Of a DNA stretch of 64,000 nucleotides, positions 37,356-46,872 are shown one piece after another (the first letter of the stretch is position 1; each line of letters begins with the position of its first letter). The DNA is from an uncultured Litoreibacter sp. (GTDB lineage: Bacteria > Pseudomonadota > Alphaproteobacteria > Rhodobacterales > Rhodobacteraceae), in the NCBI GenBank assembly GCA_947493265.1, contig CANLQL010000004.1:496001-560000 (forward strand), in the 5' to 3' direction. The notes under the pieces are model-generated. The model searched no databases. It was not told the DNA's origin and was given only the letters and a program-made list of their open reading frames with translations. A program made the position numbers and the translations under genes.

Positions 37356-39437
37356 CTATCGCCTTCTGATCAATGCGCTTGGGTCACGCTCAAGCTTGCG
37401 CGCCAGTGAAGATACAGCATCCGCCGCATCGCGGATATCGCGCATCGCGTCTTGCGCGTCACGGCTCAGCTCGCGACCTGTGTCAAAACCTTTGACTGTC
37501 CGGCTGGCCTGGTTCAACAGCGCGGTCATCTGCGCCATCAGTTCAGGCAGGTCTTCTACGGAAGTCGCGACACTATCAGCCGCATTTCTCGCGGAGGCGA
37601 GGGTCGCATTTGCGTTTTCAACTAGACCGCCTTCACGCAGCGTTTTCAGCGTCGCATCAATCTCGGCCAAAGCTGCGCCAAGCTGGCCCGGCAGCGCTTC
37701 AAAATCGTCTGTTCCGATAACAGTTTTCGCGGTTTCTGCGAGTGCCGCCAATTCGGTTACCAAACTGTCAACCGGCAAGTCCGCTGCTTTGGCGGCCACA
37801 GCCTCAAACTGGGTGATCAGTGCCGGAACACCAGCAATCGCCGTGTCGACACCTGCAGCCGCATTGGCAGCGGCTTCAACAGCACCAACCATCTTTGCAA
37901 CCGTTTCCTGTGTTTCGATCTCTTTCAGAATGTTTTCAAATCGCATCAAAGTTGCGTTCAGCAACGTCGGCACATTTTGCAATTCCGGAGAGCTTACCAG
38001 CCCGCGCACATCCCCAAGCAAGGCCTGAACTTCGGCAGGCACTGTTTGCAAACCGTCGCTCGCAACAAAGCTGGACGCGGAATCAAGGAAATCAATCGCG
38101 CTTGTCAAAAGCTCTTCGACAGGGAGGTTGTTGATGCGGGTGAACATCCCTTCAACGGTCGCGGACGCGTCTGAGATTTGACTGCGTGTGGTCGGCATCA
38201 AAGGAATGTCGCTGTCCAACGCAATAGCCTCGGGGGGCGCGTCTTCTACATCGACAAGTTCAATCTTCAATCCACCTGTTAGCAAACTGGCAGAGGCCAA
38301 GCGCGCCCGCAGTCCTTGCGACACGCGGGCAGTCAGGAAGGTCAACGCGGTTTCCGGCGACACTTCCCCGTCTAAACCAAGACGAGCTGGCTGGATTGAC
38401 ACAACTGCATTCAAGTGAACCCGCGCATCGCCGAACCGGTTTTGATCAATGATCCCGTTCAAAGTCTGCACTTCGCCGATTTTCAACCCGCTGAGTTCTA
38501 CCGGTGCACCAACCGCGAGACCTGAAACATTGTCATCAAACACCACGCTAAGTTCCAGGGTTTCGACTTCTGCGGCGTTAAACAGGCTTTCGCGTGCGGC
38601 TGTTTCATCGGTGAATACCTGAAAAACCGTGCCATTTTGTGTCGGCCCTCCCCCTGAGACGAAGGTCGAAAACGTGATGCCGCCGCTGACAAGTGACGCG
38701 AGTGAGGAAAAGTCAATCTCCGCACCCGTTGGACCAAGGGATACGTTGAACCCCGATGTGTCCCAAAACCGCGTCGTGTCCGTGATCAGATGGGCGTATT
38801 GTTCTTCGATCACGGCTTCGGCGATGGCATAGTTGCCCTCGGGCGATATGCGCGCCTTACCAATTCGTCCGACTTCGATGCCGCGAAACAGGATCGGGGA
38901 ATTGTCTGTAAATTTTCCATTTGCCGTTGTGCGCAATGCGATTTCCAGCGCGTTTTCTCTTTCCCGAAAAAGTGGCTCATCAGGTAAACCGGCGAACTCC
39001 CGCACCAGACCGCCGGGGGTGTTGTCCCATGTACCTTCGATGAAAACGCCACTCAGAACGGTATCAAGCCCCGACACGCCACGCGCGGTAAGCTCAGGGC
39101 GAACGACCCAGAACTTGGACGCGTTGTCGACATAGGGGGCCACTTCCTTGTCCAGGCGAATACTGACGACGACCTTTTCCAAGCCTTCGGAAAACCGGAC
39201 GTCCTCAACCAACCCAACCGCGATATCGCGGTAGCGAAGTTCTGTTTCGCGCGGGGCGATCCCGGTGCCTTCTTCAAACTCGATGGTGATCAAGGGGCCT
39301 TGGTTTTGGTAGCTTTGCCAGGCCACTGCCAATGCGATCAGCAATGCGGCGATTGGGATTAACCAGACCAGCGAAACCTGCGACCATATCGGTTTGCGAT
39401 TTGGTTGATGTGGAATTGGCGGCGGCGAGTCAGACAT
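37356..39437 (-). CDS. pqiB: PqiB-like MCE-domain intermembrane lipid transport protein
   Basis: A 693-residue protein anchored by one N-terminal helix (VSLVWLIPIAALLIALAVAW). Three MCE repeats follow, marked by ITIEFEEGTGIAPRETELRYR, LFRGIEVGRIGKARIS and VELSGLKIGEVQTLNG. E. coli PqiB has about 546 residues. Here an Ala/Thr-rich helical tail of roughly 280 residues after the last MCE repeat is longer than usual and could extend the periplasmic tube. It overlaps the upstream pqiA gene by eight bases and precedes pqiC by three. Confidence 0.9.
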   Translation of the reverse strand: MSDSPPPIPHQPNRKPIWSQVSLVWLIPIAALLIALAVAWQSYQNQGPLITIEFEEGTGIAPRETELRYRDIAVGLVEDVRFSEGLEKVVVSIRLDKEVAPYVDNASKFWVVRPELTARGVSGLDTVLSGVFIEGTWDNTPGGLVREFAGLPDEPLFRERENALEIALRTTANGKFTDNSPILFRGIEVGRIGKARISPEGNYAIAEAVIEEQYAHLITDTTRFWDTSGFNVSLGPTGAEIDFSSLASLVSGGITFSTFVSGGGPTQNGTVFQVFTDETAARESLFNAAEVETLELSVVFDDNVSGLAVGAPVELSGLKIGEVQTLNGIIDQNRFGDARVHLNAVVSIQPARLGLDGEVSPETALTFLTARVSQGLRARLASASLLTGGLKIELVDVEDAPPEAIALDSDIPLMPTTRSQISDASATVEGMFTRINNLPVEELLTSAIDFLDSASSFVASDGLQTVPAEVQALLGDVRGLVSSPELQNVPTLLNATLMRFENILKEIETQETVAKMVGAVEAAANAAAGVDTAIAGVPALITQFEAVAAKAADLPVDSLVTELAALAETAKTVIGTDDFEALPGQLGAALAEIDATLKTLREGGLVENANATLASARNAADSVATSVEDLPELMAQMTALLNQASRTVKGFDTGRELSRDAQDAMRDIRDAADAVSSLARKLERDPSALIRRR

Positions 39438-40059
39438 GGGCAGAACTTTTCTTCATCTGATCGTGCCTATCCCAAATCAGGCGGCTGTCAAAGCTTTGCG
39501 CTGACAACATCGTGAAAATCACCGAGCAGGCGAAAAACAAACTGGCGGGTCCAGGATTGATGGAGGCCAGCGCCTTCAGCTGCACCAATGCGGACAAGAT
39601 CGCCACGACAAAAACGTCGATCATTGACCAGCGGCCAATATATTCAACGACCTCGTAGAGGATTTGGCGCTGGTGTTGCGACGCGGCAGAAGGCCTCTGA
39701 ACGCTGAGTGCCAGGAACCCGATCGCGAAAAACTTTCCCACCGGGATGGCAACACTTGCGATCAAAATAATCAACGCGATCCCGACTGAGCCGTGATGGA
39801 TCAGCTCAACTGCGCCACCGACAATTGTGCTGTCTTCGGATCGAAACAGCGTTCTTGTCGTCAACATCGGCAGTATGTTTGCCGGAATGTAGCACATCAC
39901 CCCGATCACCCACCACGCCCAGACCCGCTGCAGACTTTTGGGGGATCGCGAATGCAAGGTTTTCCCGCAGCGCTCGCATCGATCCGTTTCTATCGGCCAG
40001 ACTTTGGTACATCGGGGGCACGCGACAAGCCCCATTTCTTTCGCGCTTCGTTGGCTCAT
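39430..40059 (-). CDS. pqiA: PqiA-like membrane protein, second half-size copy
   Basis: A 209-residue protein starting at the ATG at 40059, which overlaps the preceding pqiA stop by four bases. A cysteine pair cluster at the N-terminus (CPRCTKV, CERCGK) looks like a small zinc site. Four membrane helices follow, including VIGVMCYIPANILPML. It corresponds to one of the two halves of E. coli PqiA (about 417 residues), encoded here separately. Role: inner-membrane partner of PqiB. Confidence 0.86.
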   Translation of the reverse strand: MSQRSAKEMGLVACPRCTKVWPIETDRCERCGKTLHSRSPKSLQRVWAWWVIGVMCYIPANILPMLTTRTLFRSEDSTIVGGAVELIHHGSVGIALIILIASVAIPVGKFFAIGFLALSVQRPSAASQHQRQILYEVVEYIGRWSMIDVFVVAILSALVQLKALASINPGPASLFFACSVIFTMLSAQSFDSRLIWDRHDQMKKSSAHV

Positions 40060-40685
40060 GATGTGTCCAACGCCTTCCAGATCGACCATCGGCACATGAA
40101 ATTATCAGTCGCAACAACCAGAACCACAAGCACCGAAAACATCCAGAAAGCTGGTCCAAAGCTGACCTCTGCAAGGTCTGCGACTTTGATCAGAGCAACC
40201 GCACACCCGATGGCGAAAATTTCTGCCATCGACCAAGGTCGCAGAGCTTCTGACAAGCGGAACGCCTGTTTGGCATGTTTTCGCGGTGACAATTGCAAGG
40301 CGATCGGGGCCAATACGTATATTGTCAGCATCGCCCGGCACAGCGGAATGGCAAAGATCAGGGCCGCCGTGACAAGGGCCAGAAGGCTTAACAAGCCTTC
40401 CGAAAATGCAAACGCCGCATCAAGGATGGAGACCGAGTTGTTCAGCCCGACCGCGTCAATTCGCAGAAATGGAAAGACCGCCGATGCAATGATCAGAATG
40501 ACGACCGTGAGGGACAGCGCGATAACCCGGAACGCGGCATTTCTGCGGTTGGTGATCAAAACCGTGTTGCACCGCGCACAGACGGCGCGGTCCCCTTCTT
40601 CTGGAACGTCCAGCGAATAGACCGCGTCACAAGTCGGGCAAACAATCAGGTCATCCAGAGATATGTCAGGTCGTAGCGATGTCAT
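40056..40685 (-). CDS. pqiA: PqiA-like membrane protein, first half-size copy
   Basis: A 209-residue protein starting at the ATG at 40685 (TSLRPDISLDDLIVCPTCD). It has CxxC pairs CPTC and CARC at about residues 15 and 36, then four membrane helices (RVIALSLTVVILIIASAVF and others). It is the first gene of the pqi operon and a paralogue of the next gene; together they equal one full-length PqiA. Confidence 0.86.
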   Translation of the reverse strand: MTSLRPDISLDDLIVCPTCDAVYSLDVPEEGDRAVCARCNTVLITNRRNAAFRVIALSLTVVILIIASAVFPFLRIDAVGLNNSVSILDAAFAFSEGLLSLLALVTAALIFAIPLCRAMLTIYVLAPIALQLSPRKHAKQAFRLSEALRPWSMAEIFAIGCAVALIKVADLAEVSFGPAFWMFSVLVVLVVATDNFMCRWSIWKALDTS

Positions 40686-40760
40686 TTGCTCAGCATACGC
40701 GGTGTTTGACTTGGGTGACAGGTATGACCTGACGCAAAACACAATTGAATTCTCAGGTGC

Positions 40761-42068
40761 CTAGACTAGTTCGCCTGCCAATGAATTTGTCACCGCATTG
40801 GTGATTTTCACCTTCCGAATTTGGCCGATGTCGCTGTCGGGCGCTTCGGCGTGTACCGCATGAAGGTAACCTGATTTGCCGATTAACTGCCCGTCGATGC
40901 GTCCCTTTTTCTCAAATAGGACATCCACAATCCGCCCGACCATGCTGTCTTGGGTTTCCCGTTGCTGTTGGGTCAAAAGTGCTTGCAGGCGATGTAGCCG
41001 GTCTGTTGCAACATCGTCAGGCACATTTTCTTTTTCAGCAGCAGGTGTGCCCGGGCGCGGTGAATATTTGAAGCTATAGGCTTGCCCGTAATGCACGTCG
41101 CGGACGAGCGCCATGGTATCTTCAAAATCCTGATCAGTTTCGCCGGGGAAACCGACGATGAAATCGCCAGACAACAGAAGGTCTGGCCGCGCTTCACGGA
41201 TGCGCGCGATCAGTTTGATGTATCTATCGGCAGTATGTTTACGATTCATTGCCTTCAAGATCCGGTCGGAACCAGACTGCACTGGCAGATGCAAATAGGG
41301 CATCAACTTTGGTTGCGTTCCATGTGCTTCAATCAAAGCATCGTCCATATCGTTGGGATGCGATGTCGTGAACCTGATCCGCTCCAACCCGTCGATGGCT
41401 GCCAGATCATCGATCAGTCCGGCTAAACCGCCCGCATGGCCATGGTACGCATTCACGTTCTGACCCAGCAATGTGATTTCACGGACGCCACGCGTGACAA
41501 GGTTTTTCGCCTCTTTCATGATCCGTTCTGCCGGACGCGAAACTTCGGCCCCGCGCGTATATGGCACAACACAGAACGCGCAAAATTTGTCGCAACCTTC
41601 CTGAACCGTCAAAAACGCAGTTGGTCCACGATTTGGTAGAACGCGCTTCGGCAAATGTTCGAACTTGTCCTCTTCAGGAAAATCGGTGTCCAAAGCTGGC
41701 TGACCTGCGTTCACTTTCGCCATCAAATCCGGCAGGCGATGATAGGTTTGTGGACCAACAACCAGATCGACCAAAGGCTGCCGGCGCATGATTTCTTCGC
41801 CCTCGGCCTGAGCAACACAGCCTGCAACACCGATTTTCAGATCTGGATTAACCTCTTTGAGTGGCCGCAAACGGCCAAGCTCTGAATAGACTTTTTCAGC
41901 TGCTTTTTCACGGATATGGCAGGTGTTGAGCAAGATCATGTCAGCATCCGACATGTCTTTGGTCTCGGTATAGCCGTCTGCCCCCAGGGCTTCTGCCATC
42001 CGCTCGCTGTCATAGACGTTCATCTGACAGCCATATGTCTTGATAAAGAGTTTCTTGGTCTCAGCCAT
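40761..42068 (-). CDS. miaB: tRNA-2-methylthio-N6-dimethylallyladenosine synthase
   Basis: A 435-residue radical-SAM methylthiotransferase. The start at 42068 ([20 protein letters not shown]) discards a signal-less upstream extension. It has an N-terminal MTTase domain with [15 protein letters not shown] and GVAGCVAQ (three auxiliary-cluster cysteines), the radical-SAM motif CDKFCAFC, and a C-terminal TRAM domain. It adds methylthio to i6A37 of tRNAs reading UNN codons. It is alone on its strand, divergent from an unassigned gene. Confidence 0.95.
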   Translation of the reverse strand: MAETKKLFIKTYGCQMNVYDSERMAEALGADGYTETKDMSDADMILLNTCHIREKAAEKVYSELGRLRPLKEVNPDLKIGVAGCVAQAEGEEIMRRQPLVDLVVGPQTYHRLPDLMAKVNAGQPALDTDFPEEDKFEHLPKRVLPNRGPTAFLTVQEGCDKFCAFCVVPYTRGAEVSRPAERIMKEAKNLVTRGVREITLLGQNVNAYHGHAGGLAGLIDDLAAIDGLERIRFTTSHPNDMDDALIEAHGTQPKLMPYLHLPVQSGSDRILKAMNRKHTADRYIKLIARIREARPDLLLSGDFIVGFPGETDQDFEDTMALVRDVHYGQAYSFKYSPRPGTPAAEKENVPDDVATDRLHRLQALLTQQQRETQDSMVGRIVDVLFEKKGRIDGQLIGKSGYLHAVHAEAPDSDIGQIRKVKITNAVTNSLAGELV

Positions 42069-42179
42069 GACATGTATATCCGAATAGGTTCCGGCGGGGC
42101 ATACCCCACCCTGCCACGTCTTGCAATTGGACACCGCTTGCGGTTCTTTGACACCCAACAGACCCCCAGGGCCAAACCG

Positions 42180-43058
42180 ATGCAGTTCAAAACATTAAGC
42201 GCTTTTGCCGGTAGTGCCGGGCAATTGACCCCCAGCAAGGGGCCGATTGCGCTTGTATTGCTGGAAGATGCCGCAGAGGTCGGCTCGACCATCGCACATA
42301 TGCAGGCGCGCGGCTTCCGCAGTATTTTTCTGTTCGGCACGAAAGAGCTTCTGCCGGTTGCGACGCCGGATGCTCCTCTGCCGGAAAATACCCACACTAT
42401 CTTGCATGACATGCACAGCCACAACGCGGTTTCTGCGGCAGTGAATGCGGCAATCCGCGCGTTTCCAGGCATCTGGATGCATTACTGCTTTAACGCAGAA
42501 TACCTGTTTTTCCCGTTTTGCGAGACACGGACAGTACAGGAACTGGTCACGTTCAACACCGAAGAGCGGCGCGATACGATCCTGACATTTGTGGTTGATC
42601 TTTATTCGAACCAGTTGGGCGCACACCCCGATGCTGTGTCACTTGAGGCCGCCCATCTGGACAAGTCGGGCTATTATGCGCTGACAAGAACCGATGACAG
42701 TGGTGCACCACAAGACAGGCAAATGGATTTCTTCGGCGGATTGCGTTGGCGGTTCGAAGAACATGTCCCGTGGACCAAGCGCCGGATCGATCGGGTGAGC
42801 CTATTTAAGTCCTACAAGGGTTTGCGGTTGGCGGAAGATCACACATTCAATGATGCCGAATACAATACGTATTCCTGTCCGTGGCACCATAACATCACAG
42901 CCAATGTATGCTCGTTCCGGACCGCAAAGGCATTGATGACCAATCCCGGATCTATGTATGAGATCCCGCATTTCTGGTGGAAAAATTCCACCGCGTTTGA
43001 ATGGAACTCTAGCCAATTGATGCAACTAGGTTTGATGGAACCTGGTCAGTGGTTCTAA
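42180..43058 (+). CDS. Conserved-looking protein of unknown function, possibly glycosyltransferase-2-like
   Basis: A 292-residue protein from the ATG at 42180; there is no strong ribosome site. I do not recognise it firmly. It has an N-terminal Rossmann-like stretch ([32 protein letters not shown]), then an aromatic-rich centre ([50 protein letters not shown]). It ends with [13 protein letters not shown] and [17 protein letters not shown]. The pattern of a short nucleotide-fold start, a 'FVVDLY' segment and aromatic loops recalls family-2 glycosyltransferases of the Glyco_tranf_2_4 type. That is a weak guess. It is divergent from miaB and unpaired with other envelope genes. Confidence 0.6.
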   Translation: MQFKTLSAFAGSAGQLTPSKGPIALVLLEDAAEVGSTIAHMQARGFRSIFLFGTKELLPVATPDAPLPENTHTILHDMHSHNAVSAAVNAAIRAFPGIWMHYCFNAEYLFFPFCETRTVQELVTFNTEERRDTILTFVVDLYSNQLGAHPDAVSLEAAHLDKSGYYALTRTDDSGAPQDRQMDFFGGLRWRFEEHVPWTKRRIDRVSLFKSYKGLRLAEDHTFNDAEYNTYSCPWHHNITANVCSFRTAKALMTNPGSMYEIPHFWWKNSTAFEWNSSQLMQLGLMEPGQWF

Positions 43059-43062
43059 GGCG

Positions 43063-43968
43063 TTAGTCATTCTCACCCGGTAATTTCAATTGCGCGTTTC
43101 GGGCATAAACCTTTGCAACGGCAGCATCATCTTCCGCACCTAACCCCATTCCGGCAGCTGCAACAAATTGCTGTAGCGCAGCCGCCGTAATTGGTGCGGA
43201 AAAGCTGCTGGATTTCGCAATATCAAGCACAATTCCCAAGTCTTTCGGCCAGATATTTACTGAGCTGTGCGGTGTGTAGTCTCCGGAAACGATATGGGGG
43301 GCTCGGTTTTCCAGCATCCAACTGGAGCCAGCACATTTCGAGATGACTTCGACAAATTTCTCCGGGCTGACACCTTGGGTCATACCAAAGGTTAACGCTT
43401 CCGCCATAGTAGCGATATGAACACCTGCCAGAAGTTGGTTCACGGCTTTCATGGCCGAACCTGCGCCCGCACCGTCCCCCAACTCGAAAACAGTTTCAGA
43501 TGTCGCGTCAAGTACAGGTCTGGCTGCAGAAAACGCCTCCGGTTTGCCGCTGGCCATCACCGACAACTTGCCTTGGGCGGCCTTGGCCGATCCACCGGAG
43601 ATCGGTGCATCAAGGTAATGGACCCCACGCTTGGCGCATCTCGCCTCCATGTCTTTTGCAAATTCGGGTGGGACGGTTGCACAAGCAAGAACCACAGAAC
43701 CGGGTTTCATCATCGGAACAACGCCATCGTTTCCGAATAGGACAGCCTCTGTTTGAGCGGCGTTCAGAACAACGACGACAACCGCATCAAGTTGTGGGGC
43801 AACCTCTGTAAGAGTGCCTGTGCTGCCCCCTTCCGCGAGGAACCTCGCTTGCTGTTCTTCGCTAATATCAAAGCCATAAGTTTCATGCCCAGCCCTGAGA
43901 ATAGATTGCGCTATCCCATAGCCCATCGATCCAAGGCCGATCACTGCTGTAGATTGGTTCTCGCTCAT
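43063..43968 (-). CDS. ltnD: L-threonate dehydrogenase-like (3-hydroxyisobutyrate dehydrogenase family)
   Basis: A 301-residue beta-hydroxyacid dehydrogenase. NAD motif AVIGLGSMGYGIAQSILRAGH, substrate loop DAPISGGSAKAAQGKLSVM and catalytic lysine segment GAGSAMKAVNQLLAGVHIA agree with L-threonate dehydrogenase (LtnD), which oxidises L-threonate to 2-oxo-tetronate. The usual partners (kinase, isomerase, aldolase of the ltn/otn pathway) are not adjacent, so it is an orphan here and could act on another 3-hydroxy acid. It ends four bases from the convergent unassigned gene. Confidence 0.78.
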   Translation of the reverse strand: MSENQSTAVIGLGSMGYGIAQSILRAGHETYGFDISEEQQARFLAEGGSTGTLTEVAPQLDAVVVVVLNAAQTEAVLFGNDGVVPMMKPGSVVLACATVPPEFAKDMEARCAKRGVHYLDAPISGGSAKAAQGKLSVMASGKPEAFSAARPVLDATSETVFELGDGAGAGSAMKAVNQLLAGVHIATMAEALTFGMTQGVSPEKFVEVISKCAGSSWMLENRAPHIVSGDYTPHSSVNIWPKDLGIVLDIAKSSSFSAPITAAALQQFVAAAGMGLGAEDDAAVAKVYARNAQLKLPGEND

Positions 43969-44439
43969 CCCCGAATTCTCCCGTTCCTCGTTATTGCCTT
44001 TTCTGGCAGGTCATAGTTCGGGAATAGCTGGCAAATGACAACCATAGGTGTCCGCAGGAATGGGTGAATATTTAGCGCGGATTAACCTGAAATTCTGAGT
44101 GACGACCACAATTCTTCCTAAATAGCCTGATCCGATTTTTCTGGTTCAAAGCTCACTTGGGCGTCGGTCCATTTGATCGAGGGCATCGTGGATTTGGCAG
44201 GAAGCGTCTGGGAATGAACGATCGAATGCCAATACGGAACTGTCATTCAATCTAATTATGACCGCTGCGCCGCATTCTTTGCTGGAGGGGAACACGTCGC
44301 TGTCATGCGTATCTCATTCGCGACCTCGCAGGTAAAGGCTGCTCTGTAGATGCAACCCCGCCGCATTTGAGCATTCGTCTTGTCGCAGACAAGCCCGGTT
44401 GAAACGACTGCAAATTCGAAAGCTATGCTGTTGAAATGT
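43969..44439. other. 471-base gene-free region before tRNA-Arg
   Basis: No reading frame here has coding character and no repeats, terminators or known RNA could be identified. It runs from the start of the ltnD-like gene to the 3' end of the tRNA. Its base composition looks lower in GC than its neighbours by eye, which could mark decayed sequence, but I find no integrase remnant. Confidence 0.5.
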
Positions 44440-44516
44440 TGGCGATCCCTGAAGGACTCGAACCCTCAACCTGCTGATTAGAAGTCAGCTGCTCTATCCA
44501 GTTGAGCTAAGGGACC
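44440..44516 (-). tRNA. tRNA-Arg (anticodon UCU)
   Basis: Read on the minus strand, a 77-base cloverleaf begins GGTCCCTTAGCTCAACTGG and ends GGGATCGCCA. The seven-base acceptor stem pairs GGTCCCT with AGGGATC (one G-U). The D-loop AGCTCAACTGGATAGAGC and T-loop GGTTCGAGTCC are canonical. The anticodon loop CTTCTAA gives anticodon TCT, reading AGA/AGG arginine codons. CCA is encoded. A single gene with no neighbouring tRNA. Confidence 0.96.
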
Positions 44517-44570
44517 GCTGCGGTTTGCCTACACCAAGTTTTGCGCCCAACGCTAGGGGCAAATCGCGTT

Positions 44571-46067
44571 TCAGCTTTCCTCTGTCTGGTCATAAAGCAA
44601 CGCCCAGCGCTCAATGAGGCTGCGTTGCATTGTGCGGGACCTGCCTGCCCAGGCGCGGCCACCGCGCGGCCGTTCACGCTGCGCAATTGTAAGCGTCGCG
44701 CGGCGCGGTAGATCAGAGGCAAAAATTGCAAACGCCAGATCACGCCCGGACGGGGTTGAAATATACCCTGCCAAACCCGAAACGAAGTTCAATGTCCCTG
44801 TTTTCGCGACAACTTGAACAGGACCGTTGATCGTGGCCTTGTTATCTTCATCAGGCAGCGCAAATGGCTTCAACAAGCTGCGCAATGTGCCTTCTGGCCC
44901 CGCGCCGACAAGACATTTGACCATTTCCTGAGCGGACAGGTTTGAGGCATCCCCCAACCCAGAATGGTCTACCAAATCGACTTTATTCAGTCGAAATCGG
45001 TCCTTCAGCCAGTCTGACATGGCCGCCCCGGATGCAGGTAGGTCCTCAGGTGCATCTCCGTGTTTGATCGACGCAGACACGCCCAGAACTTCCGCTGTTA
45101 AATTGGTTGAGAATTTCAACATGCCACGACTGATCTCGGCCAATGGGTCGGATCGATGTTCGGCCAAAAGAACGCCCTTTGGTTTCGTCGACACGGCTTC
45201 TGGTGCCTTAAGGACCAACCCATTGGATCGGGCCAATGTCCGGGCCACATCTGCGATGTAGGCTCCCGGATTTCGGCTCGGCAGCCAGCGGCCGCCTTTC
45301 TTTCCAAGCGCGGATTTTGCAACGCTCCATCGATCGCGGCCGTTTTCCTGACGATAGTCGAAGATCGGGCTTTTTCGGTCGGCAACCCTGGTTGATGCAA
45401 CAGTGACCCCGGGACGCACGGAAAGCGCGCGTGCTTCCATCGCGATTTGATAGCTGTCGCCCTGCCTGACCCACTCCAGATAGATACGGTTGAAGTTCAG
45501 GTTCAGGCCGCTCAATGCGGGATTGTAGCCAAGGTGGTCCGGTTGGCTGGCATCAATTCTGTCGATTGGCGGTAGGGCTGCGTCGAAATACTGAAACCTG
45601 CCGCGAACTTCCCGCAAGCCGACCTCTTTGAGCGCTTTGATCATTTCAAACAAGTGATCGGTATCGAGGGTTGGATCGCCTGTTCCCGTAAGGACCAGAT
45701 CGCCGTTCAGAACCCCATTCACAATCGGAGTTGTTCCGAGAAAACATGTCCGAAATCGGTGGCCGGGGCCCAAAGTTTCTAGCGCAAAGAGCGTTGTGAG
45801 CGACTTTACAACGCTTGCAGGCGGGTGGGACACAAGCGGGCGGTAGGTTTCCAACATCTCGCCTGTACGCGCATCTGCAACAGCGAAGCTGACCGTTCCC
45901 CCGAGCGCTGCTTTGGAAATCGTATCGGCAGCGGGTTTCGCAAGACGTTTCGCACCACCTTCTGGTTTAAGCAAAGGCCTTTGAGACACTTCCGGCGCTT
46001 TTGCCAAAGCGGCACTTGCCGTTCCGTAAAACAAGAATGCCAACAGCCTGCGGCGCGATAGGCTCAT
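44571..46067 (-). CDS. dacB: D-alanyl-D-alanine carboxypeptidase/endopeptidase (PBP4 type) with Tat-like signal
   Basis: A 498-residue class-C PBP (peptidase S13). The acylated serine is in S85-V-V-K88 (PPASVVKSL), the second motif region is DHSGLGDASNLS, and the KTG triad is in VVAKTGTLNFVSG. It trims or cross-cut peptidoglycan stem peptides in the periplasm. The start at 46067 gives an N-terminus SLSRRRLLAFLFYGTASAALA with a twin-arginine pattern, suggesting Tat export, whereas E. coli DacB uses Sec. It lies 68 bases downstream of nadD on the same strand. Confidence 0.9.
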   Translation of the reverse strand: MSLSRRRLLAFLFYGTASAALAKAPEVSQRPLLKPEGGAKRLAKPAADTISKAALGGTVSFAVADARTGEMLETYRPLVSHPPASVVKSLTTLFALETLGPGHRFRTCFLGTTPIVNGVLNGDLVLTGTGDPTLDTDHLFEMIKALKEVGLREVRGRFQYFDAALPPIDRIDASQPDHLGYNPALSGLNLNFNRIYLEWVRQGDSYQIAMEARALSVRPGVTVASTRVADRKSPIFDYRQENGRDRWSVAKSALGKKGGRWLPSRNPGAYIADVARTLARSNGLVLKAPEAVSTKPKGVLLAEHRSDPLAEISRGMLKFSTNLTAEVLGVSASIKHGDAPEDLPASGAAMSDWLKDRFRLNKVDLVDHSGLGDASNLSAQEMVKCLVGAGPEGTLRSLLKPFALPDEDNKATINGPVQVVAKTGTLNFVSGLAGYISTPSGRDLAFAIFASDLPRRATLTIAQRERPRGGRAWAGRSRTMQRSLIERWALLYDQTEES

Positions 46068-46135
46068 GTCATTGCTTCCGTTTCGGTTCCGCTCATACAC
46101 GGAGTATGCTGAACAGACCTGGCACGAGCAAGAGC

Positions 46136-46747
46136 TCAACGCGCCCATGTGCCTTTTGCGCGTAAGGCTGTGGAGGATGTGTCATTCAATGGAACGTTGA
46201 TGTAGCACCATCGGGGCGCTTGCGACCTTGCCAAAAGTTGGCTTGCTGGGCCTTTCAAACGCGCATGGTCGAACCGTTGTGCCGCTACCGATCTGCGGGC
46301 GGAGATTCGATCGCCAGGCCGGGCCAGAACACCAACGGGGACGCGGTGCATGATCTCTTGCCAGTCCTGCCAAAGATGGAAACTCGCCAGATTATCCGCG
46401 CCCATCAGCCAGACAAATTGTACGTGTTGGTATTTTTCCTGCAGTGCTGCGATGGTTTCCGCCGTGTAACGCGTACCCAGATGGCGTTCGATATCCGTAA
46501 TGGTGACTCGCGGATGCTGCATGATCCGGCGACATGCAGAAAGTCGTTGCTCAAGCGGGGCAGGCCCGTGCTTCTTTAACGGATTGCCTGGGGAGACCAG
46601 CCACCAGACCCGATCCAGGCCGAACCGTTTCAACGCTTGGCGGGTGATATGCACATGTCCCTCGTGAGGTGGATCAAACGATCCCCCCAACAACCCAACA
46701 GTCTGCCCCCTGCCTGCCTTTGGCATGATAGGTTCTATCGGCTTCAT
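46136..46747 (-). CDS. nadD: Nicotinate-nucleotide adenylyltransferase
   Basis: A 203-residue nucleotidyltransferase. [17 protein letters not shown] holds the GGSFDPxHxGH motif. [14 protein letters not shown] is the mid-protein signature and [12 protein letters not shown] is the C-terminal ISSTxIR equivalent. It converts nicotinate mononucleotide and ATP to deamido-NAD. The start is uncertain: the ATG at 46747 is chosen, a GTG at 46759 and an ATG at 46726 are alternatives, and none has a strong ribosome site. It ends just upstream of dacB. Confidence 0.92.
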   Translation of the reverse strand: MKPIEPIMPKAGRGQTVGLLGGSFDPPHEGHVHITRQALKRFGLDRVWWLVSPGNPLKKHGPAPLEQRLSACRRIMQHPRVTITDIERHLGTRYTAETIAALQEKYQHVQFVWLMGADNLASFHLWQDWQEIMHRVPVGVLARPGDRISARRSVAAQRFDHARLKGPASQLLARSQAPRWCYINVPLNDTSSTALRAKGTWAR

Positions 46748-46872
46748 TCTTGGCACCACACGCGCGTTAACTTTCTGCGTTCATTCCCTTTTGTGGGCGC
46801 GGTGTCAAATGGCGGACTTGTCGCGCGCATTCAATCTCGACACTGACCAACCTGCCTTCTATCGTTTGGATC

